From Prochlorothrix hollandica PCC 9006 = CALU 1027 (GTDB lineage: Bacteria; Cyanobacteriota; Cyanobacteriia; Prochlorotrichales; Prochlorotrichaceae), in the NCBI RefSeq assembly GCF_000332315.1, contig NZ_KB235944.1, positions 305,947-352,239 on the forward strand: a DNA stretch of 46,293 bases. The letters run 5' to 3'. The first letter of the stretch is position 1. Every line of letters begins with the position of its first letter. This document shows positions 17,201-24,694 of this stretch, piece after piece. The notes beneath the pieces were generated by a model. The model had not been told where the DNA came from. It saw only the letters and a program-made list of their open reading frames with translations, and made no database searches. Made by a program: the position numbers and the translations under genes.

Positions 17201-17986
17201 TTAGGAATCCGATGGGTCAGACTCTGCGGGGGAAGGATCGGCAGTGGGTTCAGGGGTTTCAGCAGCGGCTTGGGCCTTGGTCTCTGCCTCCGCCTGGGCT
17301 GCGGCCTTCGCGGCCCGTTCCTCCGCCCGCTGTTCCCGCTTTTTGCGCTCCGCTTCCGTCATTTCCGCCAGCAGCAACTGGGCCTGCCCCAGCTTCTCCA
17401 AATTGCTTTGGTATAGCTCCACATCTTTCTTGAGCTTTTCGAGGGGTAACACCAGGGACACACTAACCTTGTCCCACAGTTCCCCCTGTTTGTCCGTGTC
17501 CTTAATCCAATCGGGGGCTACCTTCTCCACCAGGCTAAACAGGCCAATGGCAAAGAGACGGCTGTATTTAAATTTGGCTCGATCGGACAACTGGGCCAAC
17601 ACCGATCGCAGGCTCCCCCCGATGGATCCATCCGCCGACAAATTGAACAGGGCCAGTAAGTCATCGGGGGACAGCCCGTCCGTGGCGGCGAGGATCGCCT
17701 CTGCATCCCGGCGGTAGGTCTGGACATCGGATCCCACGGCCCCGCAGAGGGCGCTAAAAATGGAGTCCCGATCGGCCTCCGGACGGTAACCTTCCATGAA
17801 GCGATCGAAGGTAGTCACCACCCCCAGGGCGTAGATGGAGTCATAGGTAAAGGTGGCATTGACCCCCAGCAGATGCATCTCGACCATCAACTCTTCCAAC
17901 ACTCGACGGTAAATCGAGTTGATGGGGCGGGTATGGGCAGCGTAAAAGGCCCGCTTGGTGTCAGACAGCGTTGGTGGGTTATTCAC
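17201..17986 (-). CDS. psb29: Photosystem II biogenesis protein Psb29 / thylakoid formation protein Thf1
   Basis: The N-terminus VNNPPTLSDTKRAFYAAHTR and the following PINSIYRRVLEELMVEMHLL are hallmark sequences of Psb29/Thf1. This protein supports photosystem II assembly and repair and works with FtsH proteases at the thylakoid. The GTG at 17986 gives the usual N-terminus (NNPPTLSDTKRAF); a longer frame starting with TTG at 18055 is unlikely. The protein has 261 aa and is helical, ending in a charged coiled coil (KKREQRAEERAAKAAAQ) and an acidic Pro/Ser tail. It is the last gene of the fraC-fraD-Rieske cluster, 86 bp after the oxygenase. Confidence 0.93.
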   Translation of the reverse strand: MNNPPTLSDTKRAFYAAHTRPINSIYRRVLEELMVEMHLLGVNATFTYDSIYALGVVTTFDRFMEGYRPEADRDSIFSALCGAVGSDVQTYRRDAEAILAATDGLSPDDLLALFNLSADGSIGGSLRSVLAQLSDRAKFKYSRLFAIGLFSLVEKVAPDWIKDTDKQGELWDKVSVSLVLPLEKLKKDVELYQSNLEKLGQAQLLLAEMTEAERKKREQRAEERAAKAAAQAEAETKAQAAAETPEPTADPSPAESDPSDS

Positions 17987-18072
17987 GAGTATCAAGCTGA
18001 GAGAAATATTAACTTCTATTAAACAGGACGACGGGGGCTTGACACAAGGAATCAACCCCGAAAAGACTGCGG

Positions 18073-19149
18073 TTAAACCTGGGCCTGGTGACTCTGGTGT
18101 TGGATCAACCGCTGCACACTGAGCAGGGTACGGTTCAACTCATGGGAACGATAGTCCGGGTGCTTCCCGTAAGATTCCTGTTCCTCCTCCAGCATCAACA
18201 CGTCCTCCCGCACCAAACCCTCTAACAGACCTTTGGCCGCATTAAAAAGGCTGTTTTTGACAAAGCGGCGGAAGGGGATGGGCAGCTTGTGCAAGCGCCA
18301 AAAGGCATTGAGGGAGGTGAAATGCACCAGGTAGGCGCGGGTGTGGGTTTCGTTGACGGGGGCAAAGAGACAGCAGATCACAAAGTCTTCCCCCAGGGTC
18401 GATCTCCAATGGGGATAGTGATAGCCCACATCCAAGGGTTCCGGGTGCAGGCGGCGCAGGGCCGGGACGAAAAGCTGAGAAATGGACCAAATTTTATCGA
18501 TGCGGTAGTAACTCTGGGCGGTGTAGTGGGCTTCGACGCGATCGGGGTGTTCCTCCAACCGTTCCAAGGCCGCCGAGGCCCAAGCCTGATAACCCTGATG
18601 CAGGTGGCCATGGTACATGTCCATCAGGTTTTCAATCAAAAAGGAGAAATGGGCCTTGCAGTCAATGGTGGTGACGCTGACGATGTAGTTGAGGTGATCC
18701 CATTCGGGTAATCCCTGGAGGGGCACCGCCGCCGCTTGGTGGGGATCCCCCGGAAAAACCCAAATAAAGCCATCTTGCTCCCGGACGGGATAGCTGCGCA
18801 GCTTACAGGTGGGCAATTTTTGGTCCTCTGCCAAGTAGGGCACCCCCGCACACAGCCCCCCCTGATCAAATTGCCAGCCATGGTAGGCACATTCCAGGCG
18901 ATCGCCCACCACCAGCCCATGGCTCAACTTGACCTGGCGATGGGGACAGCGATCCTCTAGGGCGTGGATCTGGCCGTGGCTATCCCGGTAGAGGACAATG
19001 GCCTGGTGCCAAAGGATCAGGGCATAGGGTTGGTGGGTCACCTCGCCACTGAGGGCAGCAACATACCAATGGTTGGGGTTGATGGCGGTTTGGCGGATGT
19101 CGCAGCGCCCTTGGGGTTTGGCCAGGGACGATTCAATTTGAACTGGCAT
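18073..19149 (-). CDS. Rieske [2Fe-2S] oxygenase, ring-hydroxylating alpha-subunit type
   Basis: A Rieske domain near residues 25-125 shows both cluster-binding motifs: CPHRQVKLSHG and CAYHGWQFDQGG. The catalytic domain carries the mononuclear iron motif ENLMDMYHGHLH at about residue 175. The architecture matches the pheophorbide a oxygenase / Tic55 / chlorophyllide a oxygenase group of cyanobacteria and plastids. The C-terminal CxxC redox motif found in some plant members is absent. The substrate is unknown; a pigment or lipid role is a guess. I chose the ATG at 19149; a GTG two codons upstream (19155) is possible. The gene lies 41 bp after fraD with a 16-bp tandem repeat in between, and precedes psb29. 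Confidence 0.85.
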   Translation of the reverse strand: MPVQIESSLAKPQGRCDIRQTAINPNHWYVAALSGEVTHQPYALILWHQAIVLYRDSHGQIHALEDRCPHRQVKLSHGLVVGDRLECAYHGWQFDQGGLCAGVPYLAEDQKLPTCKLRSYPVREQDGFIWVFPGDPHQAAAVPLQGLPEWDHLNYIVSVTTIDCKAHFSFLIENLMDMYHGHLHQGYQAWASAALERLEEHPDRVEAHYTAQSYYRIDKIWSISQLFVPALRRLHPEPLDVGYHYPHWRSTLGEDFVICCLFAPVNETHTRAYLVHFTSLNAFWRLHKLPIPFRRFVKNSLFNAAKGLLEGLVREDVLMLEEEQESYGKHPDYRSHELNRTLLSVQRLIQHQSHQAQV

Positions 19150-19154
19150 AGACA

Positions 19155-19202
19155 CTTCTTACCGTGATGGCTTCTTACCGTGATGGCTTCTTACCGTGAT
19201 GG
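19155..19202. repeat. 16-bp tandem repeat (three units) bridging fraD stop and oxygenase start
   Basis: CTTCTTACCGTGATGG is present three times exactly. The unit nearest fraD contains its stop codon, and the unit nearest the oxygenase supplies GGTAAGAAG, a possible ribosome-binding site. Each extra unit may therefore add another copy of the site. Confidence 0.85.
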
Positions 19203-20138
19203 AGATTCCACAATTTTATTGACCGGACCCACACAGGTCACATCGGCAATGGCCGTGGGCAAGGCGGTGGGAAAGCTAATGCGGCAGGTGCGTTGCATCA
19301 AATACCCCGTGGCCATGGCACTGGGTCCCATCCAGCGGGTCCCCAACAGCACTTGATATTCAGGGTCGGCAATGCGTAGCTCAAACTGCCAAAACTTGGC
19401 ATCCTTGACCGATCGCGGCGTGGTCAGGGCCAATTGCTGAAACACCGCCTCCCGGAATTGGTTGGGGGCAGCGGGATCGTCCTGGAGCCGTCGTAGCCAC
19501 TGTTCCACCTCCGATCGCGTCCGGCCATCCACCTGCAATTGCAGTTCCTGGATCATCTGGGCCACAATCTGTTGGCCGCGATCGTCCGCCGCCGACACCG
19601 TCCCCACGGGGTAAATAAAGGTACTGGCGGCAAAGTTCTCTTGGCGCAAGCCGGGATAGGCCACCAACCAATCCGCCAAGGTATAGAAAAACAGGATCCA
19701 AGCCGTCAGGAGCAAATTGACCAACACCAACACCAACAGCCGGGTACGGGTCGCAATGGGCGGTACCTGGAACCCCGTGTCGGGGCGAAAACTGGCGGGG
19801 AAGATGGCCACCAAGGCCGCAATCACCGGCCAGGAAATGACCGCAATGCGGGGGATCCCCTGGTCTGGGCTGCTGACAAACAGAAACAAACAGACCAAAA
19901 TCCCCGTAATCCAGGGGCTAAAGGACAACCCCCACAACTGGATCGGGTTAGCCGTGGTCATCCAGCCCACCCCAATAATCAGAAAAATCCAACCCAGGCG
20001 CACCAACAAATTTTGGATGGGGGGGACCGTGGGGAAGGACATCAACCAGGCCAGGACACACAACGCCATGGCCGTTTGCCAGGAGTAGAAGCGCTCCGGC
20101 AACAGCATCGACCGAACGGATTGGAAAAAGTCTCGCAT
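19191..20138 (-). CDS. fraD: FraD-like septal junction / filament integrity membrane protein (DUF5357)
   Basis: The 315-residue protein has about five hydrophobic segments in its N-terminal half (near residues 25-40, 45-62, 68-90, 95-115 and 130-155). A periplasmic domain of about 150 residues follows, with a heptad-like stretch (QQIVAQMIQELQLQVDGRTRSEVEQWLRRL divided by polar turns). That is the layout of Anabaena FraD, a septal-junction plug protein needed for filament integrity and cell-cell exchange. The assignment rests on this layout and on the FraC-like gene directly upstream. The stop codon lies inside a 16-bp tandem repeat. The ATG at 20138 lacks a strong ribosome site. Confidence 0.72.
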   Translation of the reverse strand: MRDFFQSVRSMLLPERFYSWQTAMALCVLAWLMSFPTVPPIQNLLVRLGWIFLIIGVGWMTTANPIQLWGLSFSPWITGILVCLFLFVSSPDQGIPRIAVISWPVIAALVAIFPASFRPDTGFQVPPIATRTRLLVLVLVNLLLTAWILFFYTLADWLVAYPGLRQENFAASTFIYPVGTVSAADDRGQQIVAQMIQELQLQVDGRTRSEVEQWLRRLQDDPAAPNQFREAVFQQLALTTPRSVKDAKFWQFELRIADPEYQVLLGTRWMGPSAMATGYLMQRTCRISFPTALPTAIADVTCVGPVNKIVESPSR

Positions 20139-20223
20139 GGTATTGCTGGACAGACCAGGTTTTTGAGGGCAGGGTTCAGGGCCGGCTTGGAATCCGGTTA
20201 CAGGGCCAGTTTCACAACCAGTG

Positions 20224-20847
20224 TCAGGTCATAAAGACCTGGCGTAGGAACAGGATCACCAGCACGGCCCCATAACTACAGGCATTGGCAATGAGCAGTG
20301 TATTCATTCGATACTGATCTGTCCAGGACGCTTGGTAGCGGCTCATGCGGTTGATCTGCACTTGGTTGGTGTCCTTGCGCACTTGGGGCTGGGTCCGCAA
20401 CACCAGCAACAAGAGATTGAGCGCCTGGGTTTCCATGAAGAACGTGGTGATAAAGATCAGCAGCATACAAACCACTGCCACAGTACTGATGGTTTGGGGA
20501 TCAAGCTGGAAGACCCCGTTAAAGAGAACATAGTCAATGATCTCTAAGCGCCAGCGCTCCGGCACCACCAGTTCCACCACCAGAAAGACCAACCAGCCCA
20601 CGATTGTTGAAAACAGATTTAAGACGGTGGAAAATTGCACACTCCCCCGTTCACTGATGCCCAATTTCTGTTGCAAAACCATGGCTTCTAGGGCGATCAC
20701 CACCAACAGCAACAAAATTTGAAAAACAAGGACCCTCACGGGGACCAGCATCAACGACCAGTCCCCCCCTAAATTAAATGGCAGGTTGAAATCTAGCATG
20801 GGATCGTTGGGTTGGCTCCAGGACTTCCAGGCCAGGGGAAACCGCAT
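20224..20847 (-). CDS. fraC: FraC-like filament integrity membrane protein
   Basis: The 207-residue protein has hydrophobic segments near residues 35-56 (LMLVPVRVLVFQILLLLVVI), 72-96 (LFSTIVGWLVFLVVELVVPE), 120-142 and 188-204. The pattern of VPVRVLVFQIL, STIVGWLVFLVVE and a trailing soluble segment recalls FraC, which with FraD localises to the septa of filamentous cyanobacteria. The gene pair and order support this. The start is uncertain: the ATG at 20847 gives MRFPLAW, and an ATG at 20799 (MLDFNLPFN) would be closer to the usual length. It begins a same-strand group of four genes with spacings of 85, 41 and 86 bp. Confidence 0.68.
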   Translation of the reverse strand: MRFPLAWKSWSQPNDPMLDFNLPFNLGGDWSLMLVPVRVLVFQILLLLVVIALEAMVLQQKLGISERGSVQFSTVLNLFSTIVGWLVFLVVELVVPERWRLEIIDYVLFNGVFQLDPQTISTVAVVCMLLIFITTFFMETQALNLLLLVLRTQPQVRKDTNQVQINRMSRYQASWTDQYRMNTLLIANACSYGAVLVILFLRQVFMT

Positions 20848-21323
20848 TGACTGTCAGTCAAACCTGGGTAAATTGTCATAAAACTTTATCAATGTTTACT
20901 TGTGTCGTATACTACCCGATGGGATCAGCATGGGGTGTTCCTCGGTAATCCCTAGGGTAACTGCACCAGCCATAGCCATGACTCTAGCGAGGCAAAGCCA
21001 ACTCTGGGGCATTCCCACGGGTCAGACCAGGGGGGCGATCGAGGCCAACCTCCATCCCCATCAACCGGCTCTCACTCCTCCCCAGATCTTCCGGGCTTTC
21101 CCCAGAGGCAGACGGGCGGAACAGTTGCCCTAGAAACGGTTAACCTCAGGTCTACCGAGACAGGTCTCCCCAAACCGACAACCTTGGCTCCCAGTAATGC
21201 CCCTGCCCTAGGACGGAGGCGATCGTGAGAGCGATGGGATTCAGAGTAACGTTGAGAATGCTGCGACCTTACCCAACTGATTTCTAAAAGTCAATCCTAC
21301 CCACGGCCTAAGGCGCTGGGTTG
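20848..21323. other. Spacer upstream of fraC, no gene seen
   Basis: I found no convincing coding frame, RNA gene or hairpin in this stretch. A 77-codon frame at 20900-21133 has no recognisable features. The fraC promoter should lie in the first 150 bp. Confidence 0.4.
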
Positions 21324-21437
21324 TACAGCAATCCTAAATCAGTTGTAAGGATCTCAATAGCTAAATCTCAATAGCTAAAACCCTTTGGCTGGTGTGCGCC
21401 CGGGCGCACACCACAGAACCCATTTCGGACTGCTGTA
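21324..21437 (+). mobile_element. Palindromic MITE, family 1, copy B (114 bp, internal duplication)
   Basis: Ends are TACAGCAATCCTAAATCAGT and CATTTCGGACTGCTGTA. It is longer than the 103-bp standard because ATCTCAATAGCTAAA is nearly duplicated within the left arm. The central hairpin has lost its loop bases (GTGTGCGCCC directly joined to GGGCGCACAC). It sits upstream of crtR. Confidence 0.8.
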
Positions 21438-21527
21438 TCCCTCTAGCTATTGCCTAGGGAAGATATTGCCTGGATAGTTCTGCTCCCTGAAGTCATCGGG
21501 CTTAGGCCAATCCTTAAGGGCAAACCG

Positions 21528-21632
21528 GGCGAGGGCAAACCGGGCGAGGGCAAAATAAGCGAGGCCAAAATAAACGAGGCCAAAATAAACGAGGCCAAAA
21601 TAAACGAGGCCAAAATAAACGAGGAACTCGTT
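21528..21632. repeat. 15-bp tandem array upstream of crtR, seven units
   Basis: Two units of GGGCAAACCGGGCGA are followed by one intermediate and four of GGCCAAAATAAACGA, all in strict 15-bp phase. On the minus strand they read as YFGLV-type pentapeptides, but the host frame (21447-21881) has no other support. The segment appears non-coding. Confidence 0.8.
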
Positions 21633-21817
21633 CCCTAGCCATAGGCCCGTATCCATAAGCCCGTACCAGCCCGCGACCATAAGCCCACACCCATCACCCC
21701 CACTAGCCAATCCCTGGAAATTCCCCCATTGTGAGGATCCCCGATTCAGGGTTCCATGAATCCCTTTAGGCTCATGAGTGTAATTCAATCCCAACAACAC
21801 AAACCAAGCGAAAGCAT

Positions 21818-21877
21818 ACAGCTTGCAGCTACACAGCTTGCAGCTACACAGCTTGCAATCACACAGCTTGGAACTAC
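21818..21877. repeat. 15-bp tandem array ACAGCTTGCAGCTAC, four units, in the crtR leader
   Basis: The first two units are identical and the last two carry single changes. The array ends about 10 bp before the AAAGGAGGG ribosome site of crtR, so it is part of the leader. It is unrelated in sequence to the array at 21528 but has the same unit length. Confidence 0.85.
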
Positions 21878-21899
21878 ACACAAAAGGAGGGAACGCAGC

Positions 21900-22781
21900 A
21901 TGTCGGAGGCACAGGTGCCCCTGACAGTACCACGGGAGTTCTTGCAGCCACCGGGCACCTTCAATCCCAATTTGTGGATGTGCTTGGCGGCCTATGGTTT
22001 AGTAACCCTCTCTACCCTGGGCTATATGGGTGGAGATTGGCCCCGGTGGTGTTGTTTTTGGATGAATGTTTTGGCCTTGCATTTGGTGGGCACCGTCATT
22101 CACGATGCATCCCACAATGCCGCTCATCCGAGCCGGGTGATGAATGCCGTGCTGGGCCATGCCAGTGCCCTGCTTTTGGGGTTCTCCTTTCCCGTGTTCA
22201 CCCGTGTTCACCTCCAGCACCATGGCAACGTCAATGATCCGGAGAATGATCCTGATCATTTTGTCTCCACCAGTGGGCCGGTGTGGCTCATTGCCCCCCG
22301 GTTTTTTTACCACGAAATCTTTTTCTTCCAGCGCAAGCTCTGGCGCAAGTATGAGCTGCTGGAGTGGGTGCTGGGGCGAGCCGCCGTGGGGGGTCTGATC
22401 TATGTGGGCATCCACTACGGTTACCAGGACTATATTCTCAACTTCTGGTTCTCGCCCGCCCTGGTGGTGGGCATCGCCCTGGGGATCTTTTTTGATTATT
22501 TGCCCCACCGCCCGTTTCAGGAACGGCACCGTTGGCGCAATGCCAGGGTTTACCCCAGCCGCATCTTAAATATGCTGATCATGGGTCAGAACTACCACCT
22601 GGTTCACCACCTCTGGCCATCGATTCCCTGGTACCGTTATCAACCCGCCTATGGGGCCACCCGCCATTTAATGGACGAACGGGACAGCCCCCAAACCCTA
22701 GGAATCTTCTCAGGCAAGGAATTTTGGCAATTCCTCTACGATGTATTTTTGGGTATCCGTTTCCATCAACCCAACCACTAA
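21900..22781 (+). CDS. crtR: Beta-carotene hydroxylase, membrane di-iron desaturase type
   Basis: CrtR hydroxylates the ionone rings of beta-carotene and related carotenoids to give zeaxanthin and similar xanthophylls. The 293-residue protein has the family's His boxes: HDASHNAAH at about residue 68, HLQHHGNVND at about 106, and NYHLVHHLWP near 232. Membrane helices lie near 30-65, 85-100 and 165-205. The ATG at 21900 is preceded by AAAGGAGGG, an excellent ribosome site; upstream in-frame ATGs at 21756 and 21774 would translate the 15-bp array and are unlikely. A perfect-stem rho-independent terminator follows 45 bp after the stop. Confidence 0.9.
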   Translation: MSEAQVPLTVPREFLQPPGTFNPNLWMCLAAYGLVTLSTLGYMGGDWPRWCCFWMNVLALHLVGTVIHDASHNAAHPSRVMNAVLGHASALLLGFSFPVFTRVHLQHHGNVNDPENDPDHFVSTSGPVWLIAPRFFYHEIFFFQRKLWRKYELLEWVLGRAAVGGLIYVGIHYGYQDYILNFWFSPALVVGIALGIFFDYLPHRPFQERHRWRNARVYPSRILNMLIMGQNYHLVHHLWPSIPWYRYQPAYGATRHLMDERDSPQTLGIFSGKEFWQFLYDVFLGIRFHQPNH

Positions 22782-22825
22782 GGCTTGAGAAGTTGGCCGA
22801 GGGGTTAACTGAGTCTCGTTTGATG

Positions 22826-22850
22826 AACCGGCGATCGCCGGTTTTTTTTT
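22826..22850 (+). terminator. Rho-independent terminator of crtR
   Basis: The perfect palindrome AACCGGCGATCGCCGGTT is followed by a run of T residues to 22850. Its core contains the HIP1 octamer GCGATCGC, so an abundant cyanobacterial motif doubles as the stem here. Confidence 0.85.
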
Positions 22851-22856
22851 CGCCTA

Positions 22857-22947
22857 GCGACTTCAGTCGTTCCCCCCCCCAGTTCGTAATAACGACTTCA
22901 GTCGTTCCCCCCAGTTCGTAATAACGACTTCAGTCGTTCCCCCCCAG
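22857..22947. repeat. Three tandem copies of a small stem-loop, AACGACTTCAGTCGTT
   Basis: CGACTTCAGTCG begins at 22858, 22893 and 22925. Each is followed by a C-run, and the first two also by AGTTCGTAATA. Arms ACGACT / AGTCGT would form short hairpins. The array lies just after the crtR terminator and before the convergent gene's stop. Confidence 0.8.
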
Positions 22948-22964
22948 GGAAATGGGAGACCAGC

Positions 22965-23771
22965 CTAGGGCGTAGTGGTGGGAGGGGCGATCGCCGCCGT
23001 GCGGGACATATAGAGGGCCATAAATAGAAGATTCTGGCGCTCAAAGGCCGGGAAACTGAGGGTATAAAGGGTGTTGTCCTGTTCCCACATCACCGACGAA
23101 AAGGCATAGGGCGGACGCTGCAGATTGCCATCCAGCAAATAACCCTGAATCCCATCCGCCAAGGTAATGGGGGTCGCCGCTGCCCGGTGTCGTGCCAGTT
23201 CCCGCTGACCATTGGCGGAGGTGCGGGCTTCCACCACAATGGTCCCCAGCAAACAGGGAAACAAGCCCTGGTCACAGGTCATCAGGTTGATGGTGGCGAT
23301 CGCCGGGGTGCGGGCCGCTAGAATCTGAACCCGCAGCGTAGACGGATCAAAGGCAGCGGGTTCGCTGATCAAGATTGTGGGGGGAAGGCGCAGTTGAGTA
23401 TTAGGGGGAAGACTCTGGAGAATCGCGGGAATTTCCGGCTGAAACAGGGGATCGATCGAGTCCACAAAGCGCGGCGTAATCGGCACCTGAGCGGGATCCA
23501 CCAGGGGATCCGCAGGGGAGCCTAGGGGGGTAGGGTCTGGATCTAAAGGGGTAGGATTGACCCTAGGAGCCATCGGATCCCCCGTACCTTGGGCGAAGGC
23601 GGCGGAACCCAGGGGTTGCCCAATGCCCAGGGCTAGTCCCAGGCTGAGGCTCAGGTGAGCACCGACGGCGATCGCACGCCTCAGGAGGGTCGATCGGGCC
23701 GTCCGGTCAAGGTGCCGCCCTGCCTGCCGGGATCCGGTGGCCAACGGATCGGTAAACTGTTGCTGTCCCAT
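22965..23771 (-). CDS. Secreted or periplasmic protein of unknown function
   Basis: The 268-residue protein has a polar, Arg-rich N-terminus and then a hydrophobic segment (residues about 33-58, AVGAHLSLSLGLALGIGQPL) ending in SAAFAQG. This is a plausible signal peptide with cleavage after AFA. A Pro-rich linker follows (60-105). The rest is a globular domain with strands such as TQLRLPPTILISEPAAF and YAFSSVMWEQDNTLYTLSFPAFERQNLLFMALYM, and two Cys (TCDQGLFPCLLG) that could form a disulfide. I recognise no family. It converges on crtR. Confidence 0.7.
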   Translation of the reverse strand: MGQQQFTDPLATGSRQAGRHLDRTARSTLLRRAIAVGAHLSLSLGLALGIGQPLGSAAFAQGTGDPMAPRVNPTPLDPDPTPLGSPADPLVDPAQVPITPRFVDSIDPLFQPEIPAILQSLPPNTQLRLPPTILISEPAAFDPSTLRVQILAARTPAIATINLMTCDQGLFPCLLGTIVVEARTSANGQRELARHRAAATPITLADGIQGYLLDGNLQRPPYAFSSVMWEQDNTLYTLSFPAFERQNLLFMALYMSRTAAIAPPTTTP

Positions 23772-23881
23772 AGCAGATCCCTTCCATCACAAAGTCAGCC
23801 CTATCATATAGCGGTGTGCCCTTAGGCGAGAAACCAGAGAATCTCAACCTGCCCACTTCAACCTGTTAAGCCCCTGCAACC

Positions 23882-24067
23882 ATGGAATTTTTCACCCAAC
23901 CCCGCATCGCCCTCTTTATTACAGGGCTTTTGGTCACCCTGCTCATTTATGCCCTACGGGTTATTGGCATTCTCTCATTTCTGCCCGGTCTGGTGTTGAT
24001 CGGTCTCGTGGTGTTTGATTTTCTTTTGTTAATCCTAGCCCTCAATCCCCCTCGCCGCTTTTGGTAG
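23882..24067 (+). CDS. Small two-helix membrane protein, unknown function
   Basis: Sixty-one residues: a short polar start MEFFTQPR, a helix LFITGLLVTLLIYALRVIG, a Pro turn (FLPG), a second helix LVLIGLVVFDFLLLILAL, and a basic end NPPRRFW. Two helices with a positive end suggest a hairpin in the membrane with both termini in the cytosol. No Shine-Dalgarno is visible before the ATG. It is divergent from the secreted protein gene, 110 bp away. It is too small to assign, but its composition is far from random. Confidence 0.6.
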   Translation: MEFFTQPRIALFITGLLVTLLIYALRVIGILSFLPGLVLIGLVVFDFLLLILALNPPRRFW

Positions 24068-24194
24068 TCGCCGCTTTTGGTCACAGGGGCGACCCGAACT
24101 CGTTGAACCCTAGAACCCGTCCCCAGGGGGGGCACCTGGAGGGGTTGGGATTAGTCTGGGAAGGGGTCTATTAAAAATATCTGTCGGTTAATTT

Positions 24195-24275
24195 GGGTTT
24201 CCCCTTAAAGCGGGACAAGATTAACGGGAGAGTGGGGCGCTCCGCGCCCCACTCTCCCGGCTTAAGTTGATACCC
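24195..24275. repeat. Palindromic element, family 3, compact copy
   Basis: GGGTTTCCCCTTAAAGCGGG and CGGCTTAAGTTGATACCC are imperfect inverted ends. The centre GGGAGAGTGGGGCGC / GCGCCCCACTCTCCC is a perfect 15-bp-arm hairpin with loop TCC. Related copies are at 3394-3499 and 30995-31077. Confidence 0.8.
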
Positions 24276-24317
24276 GTTAGTTCTGTCGGTTAGTTCTGTG
24301 TCATCCACGTAATCCAC

Positions 24318-24678
24318 TTGACATGCTCCCCGACCTAAAGGTGCGGGGATTCTCCGACTAGGCGAATAGTCTAGGCTATTCGCTGTACGGCTGGCTAGAC
24401 AAAGCAGTCGGATTGCCAGACATCCTGGTCTTACGCCCGTTCTTTGTCCATTTAGAGTCTTGGGTTAGCCCCAACCCAGACTTTTATCGTTCTTTTATGC
24501 TAATCATAATACAGCAACCCTAAATGAGTTGTAAGAATCTCGATCGCTGAAACCCCTTGTGTGGTGTGCGCCCGGAGGGCGCACACCACACGACCCATTT
24601 AGGACTGCTGTAGCATAAACGGATGCAGGAAGAAAAGCCGTCCTAGAAGGACGGGGCTTTAGACCCAGATTTTTGGTA
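24318..24678. mobile_element. Gutted IS200/IS605-type element (ends only), with a nested MITE
   Basis: The left part TTGACATGCTCCCCGACCTA then AAGGTGCGGGGATTCTC has the look of a left end of TnpB-type IS605 elements (CCCCG..CCT / AGG..CGGGG hairpin). The right part has the matching hairpin AAGCCGTCCTAGAAGGACGG then GGCTTTAGACCC. No tnpA or tnpB frame remains in the approximately 250 bp of native sequence. A family-1 MITE (24510-24612) has inserted in the middle. The 15-bp direct repeat ATCCACGTAATCCAC flanks the whole unit (24303-24317 and 24679-24693). The family call is from end resemblance only. Confidence 0.6.
24510..24612 (+). mobile_element. 103-bp palindromic MITE, family 1, copy C (nested)
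   Basis: Ends TACAGCAACCCTAAATGAGT and CATTTAGGACTGCTGTA. The hairpin arms GTGTGCGCCC / GGGCGCACAC enclose loop GGA, the reverse complement of the TCC loop of other copies. It interrupts the IS605-like remnant; on either side the sequences AATCATAA and GCATAAAC continue that element. Confidence 0.85.
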
Positions 24679-24694
24679 ATCCACGTAATCCACC

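Noticed and set aside
19539-20234. 231-codon plus-strand frame opposite fraD
   Set aside because: His/Gln/Arg-rich translation without domain features, antisense to a gene with clear membrane segments.
21447-21881. 144-codon minus-strand frame with KLCSC and YFGLV pentapeptides at its two ends
   Set aside because: Both peptide tracts come from 15-bp arrays, the middle has no protein-like features, and it overlaps the crtR leader. I treat it as non-coding.
21756-21899. Longer crtR start including four LAATQ-like pentapeptides
   Set aside because: The ideal AAAGGAGGG ribosome site stands before the ATG at 21900, and the family N-terminus fits there.
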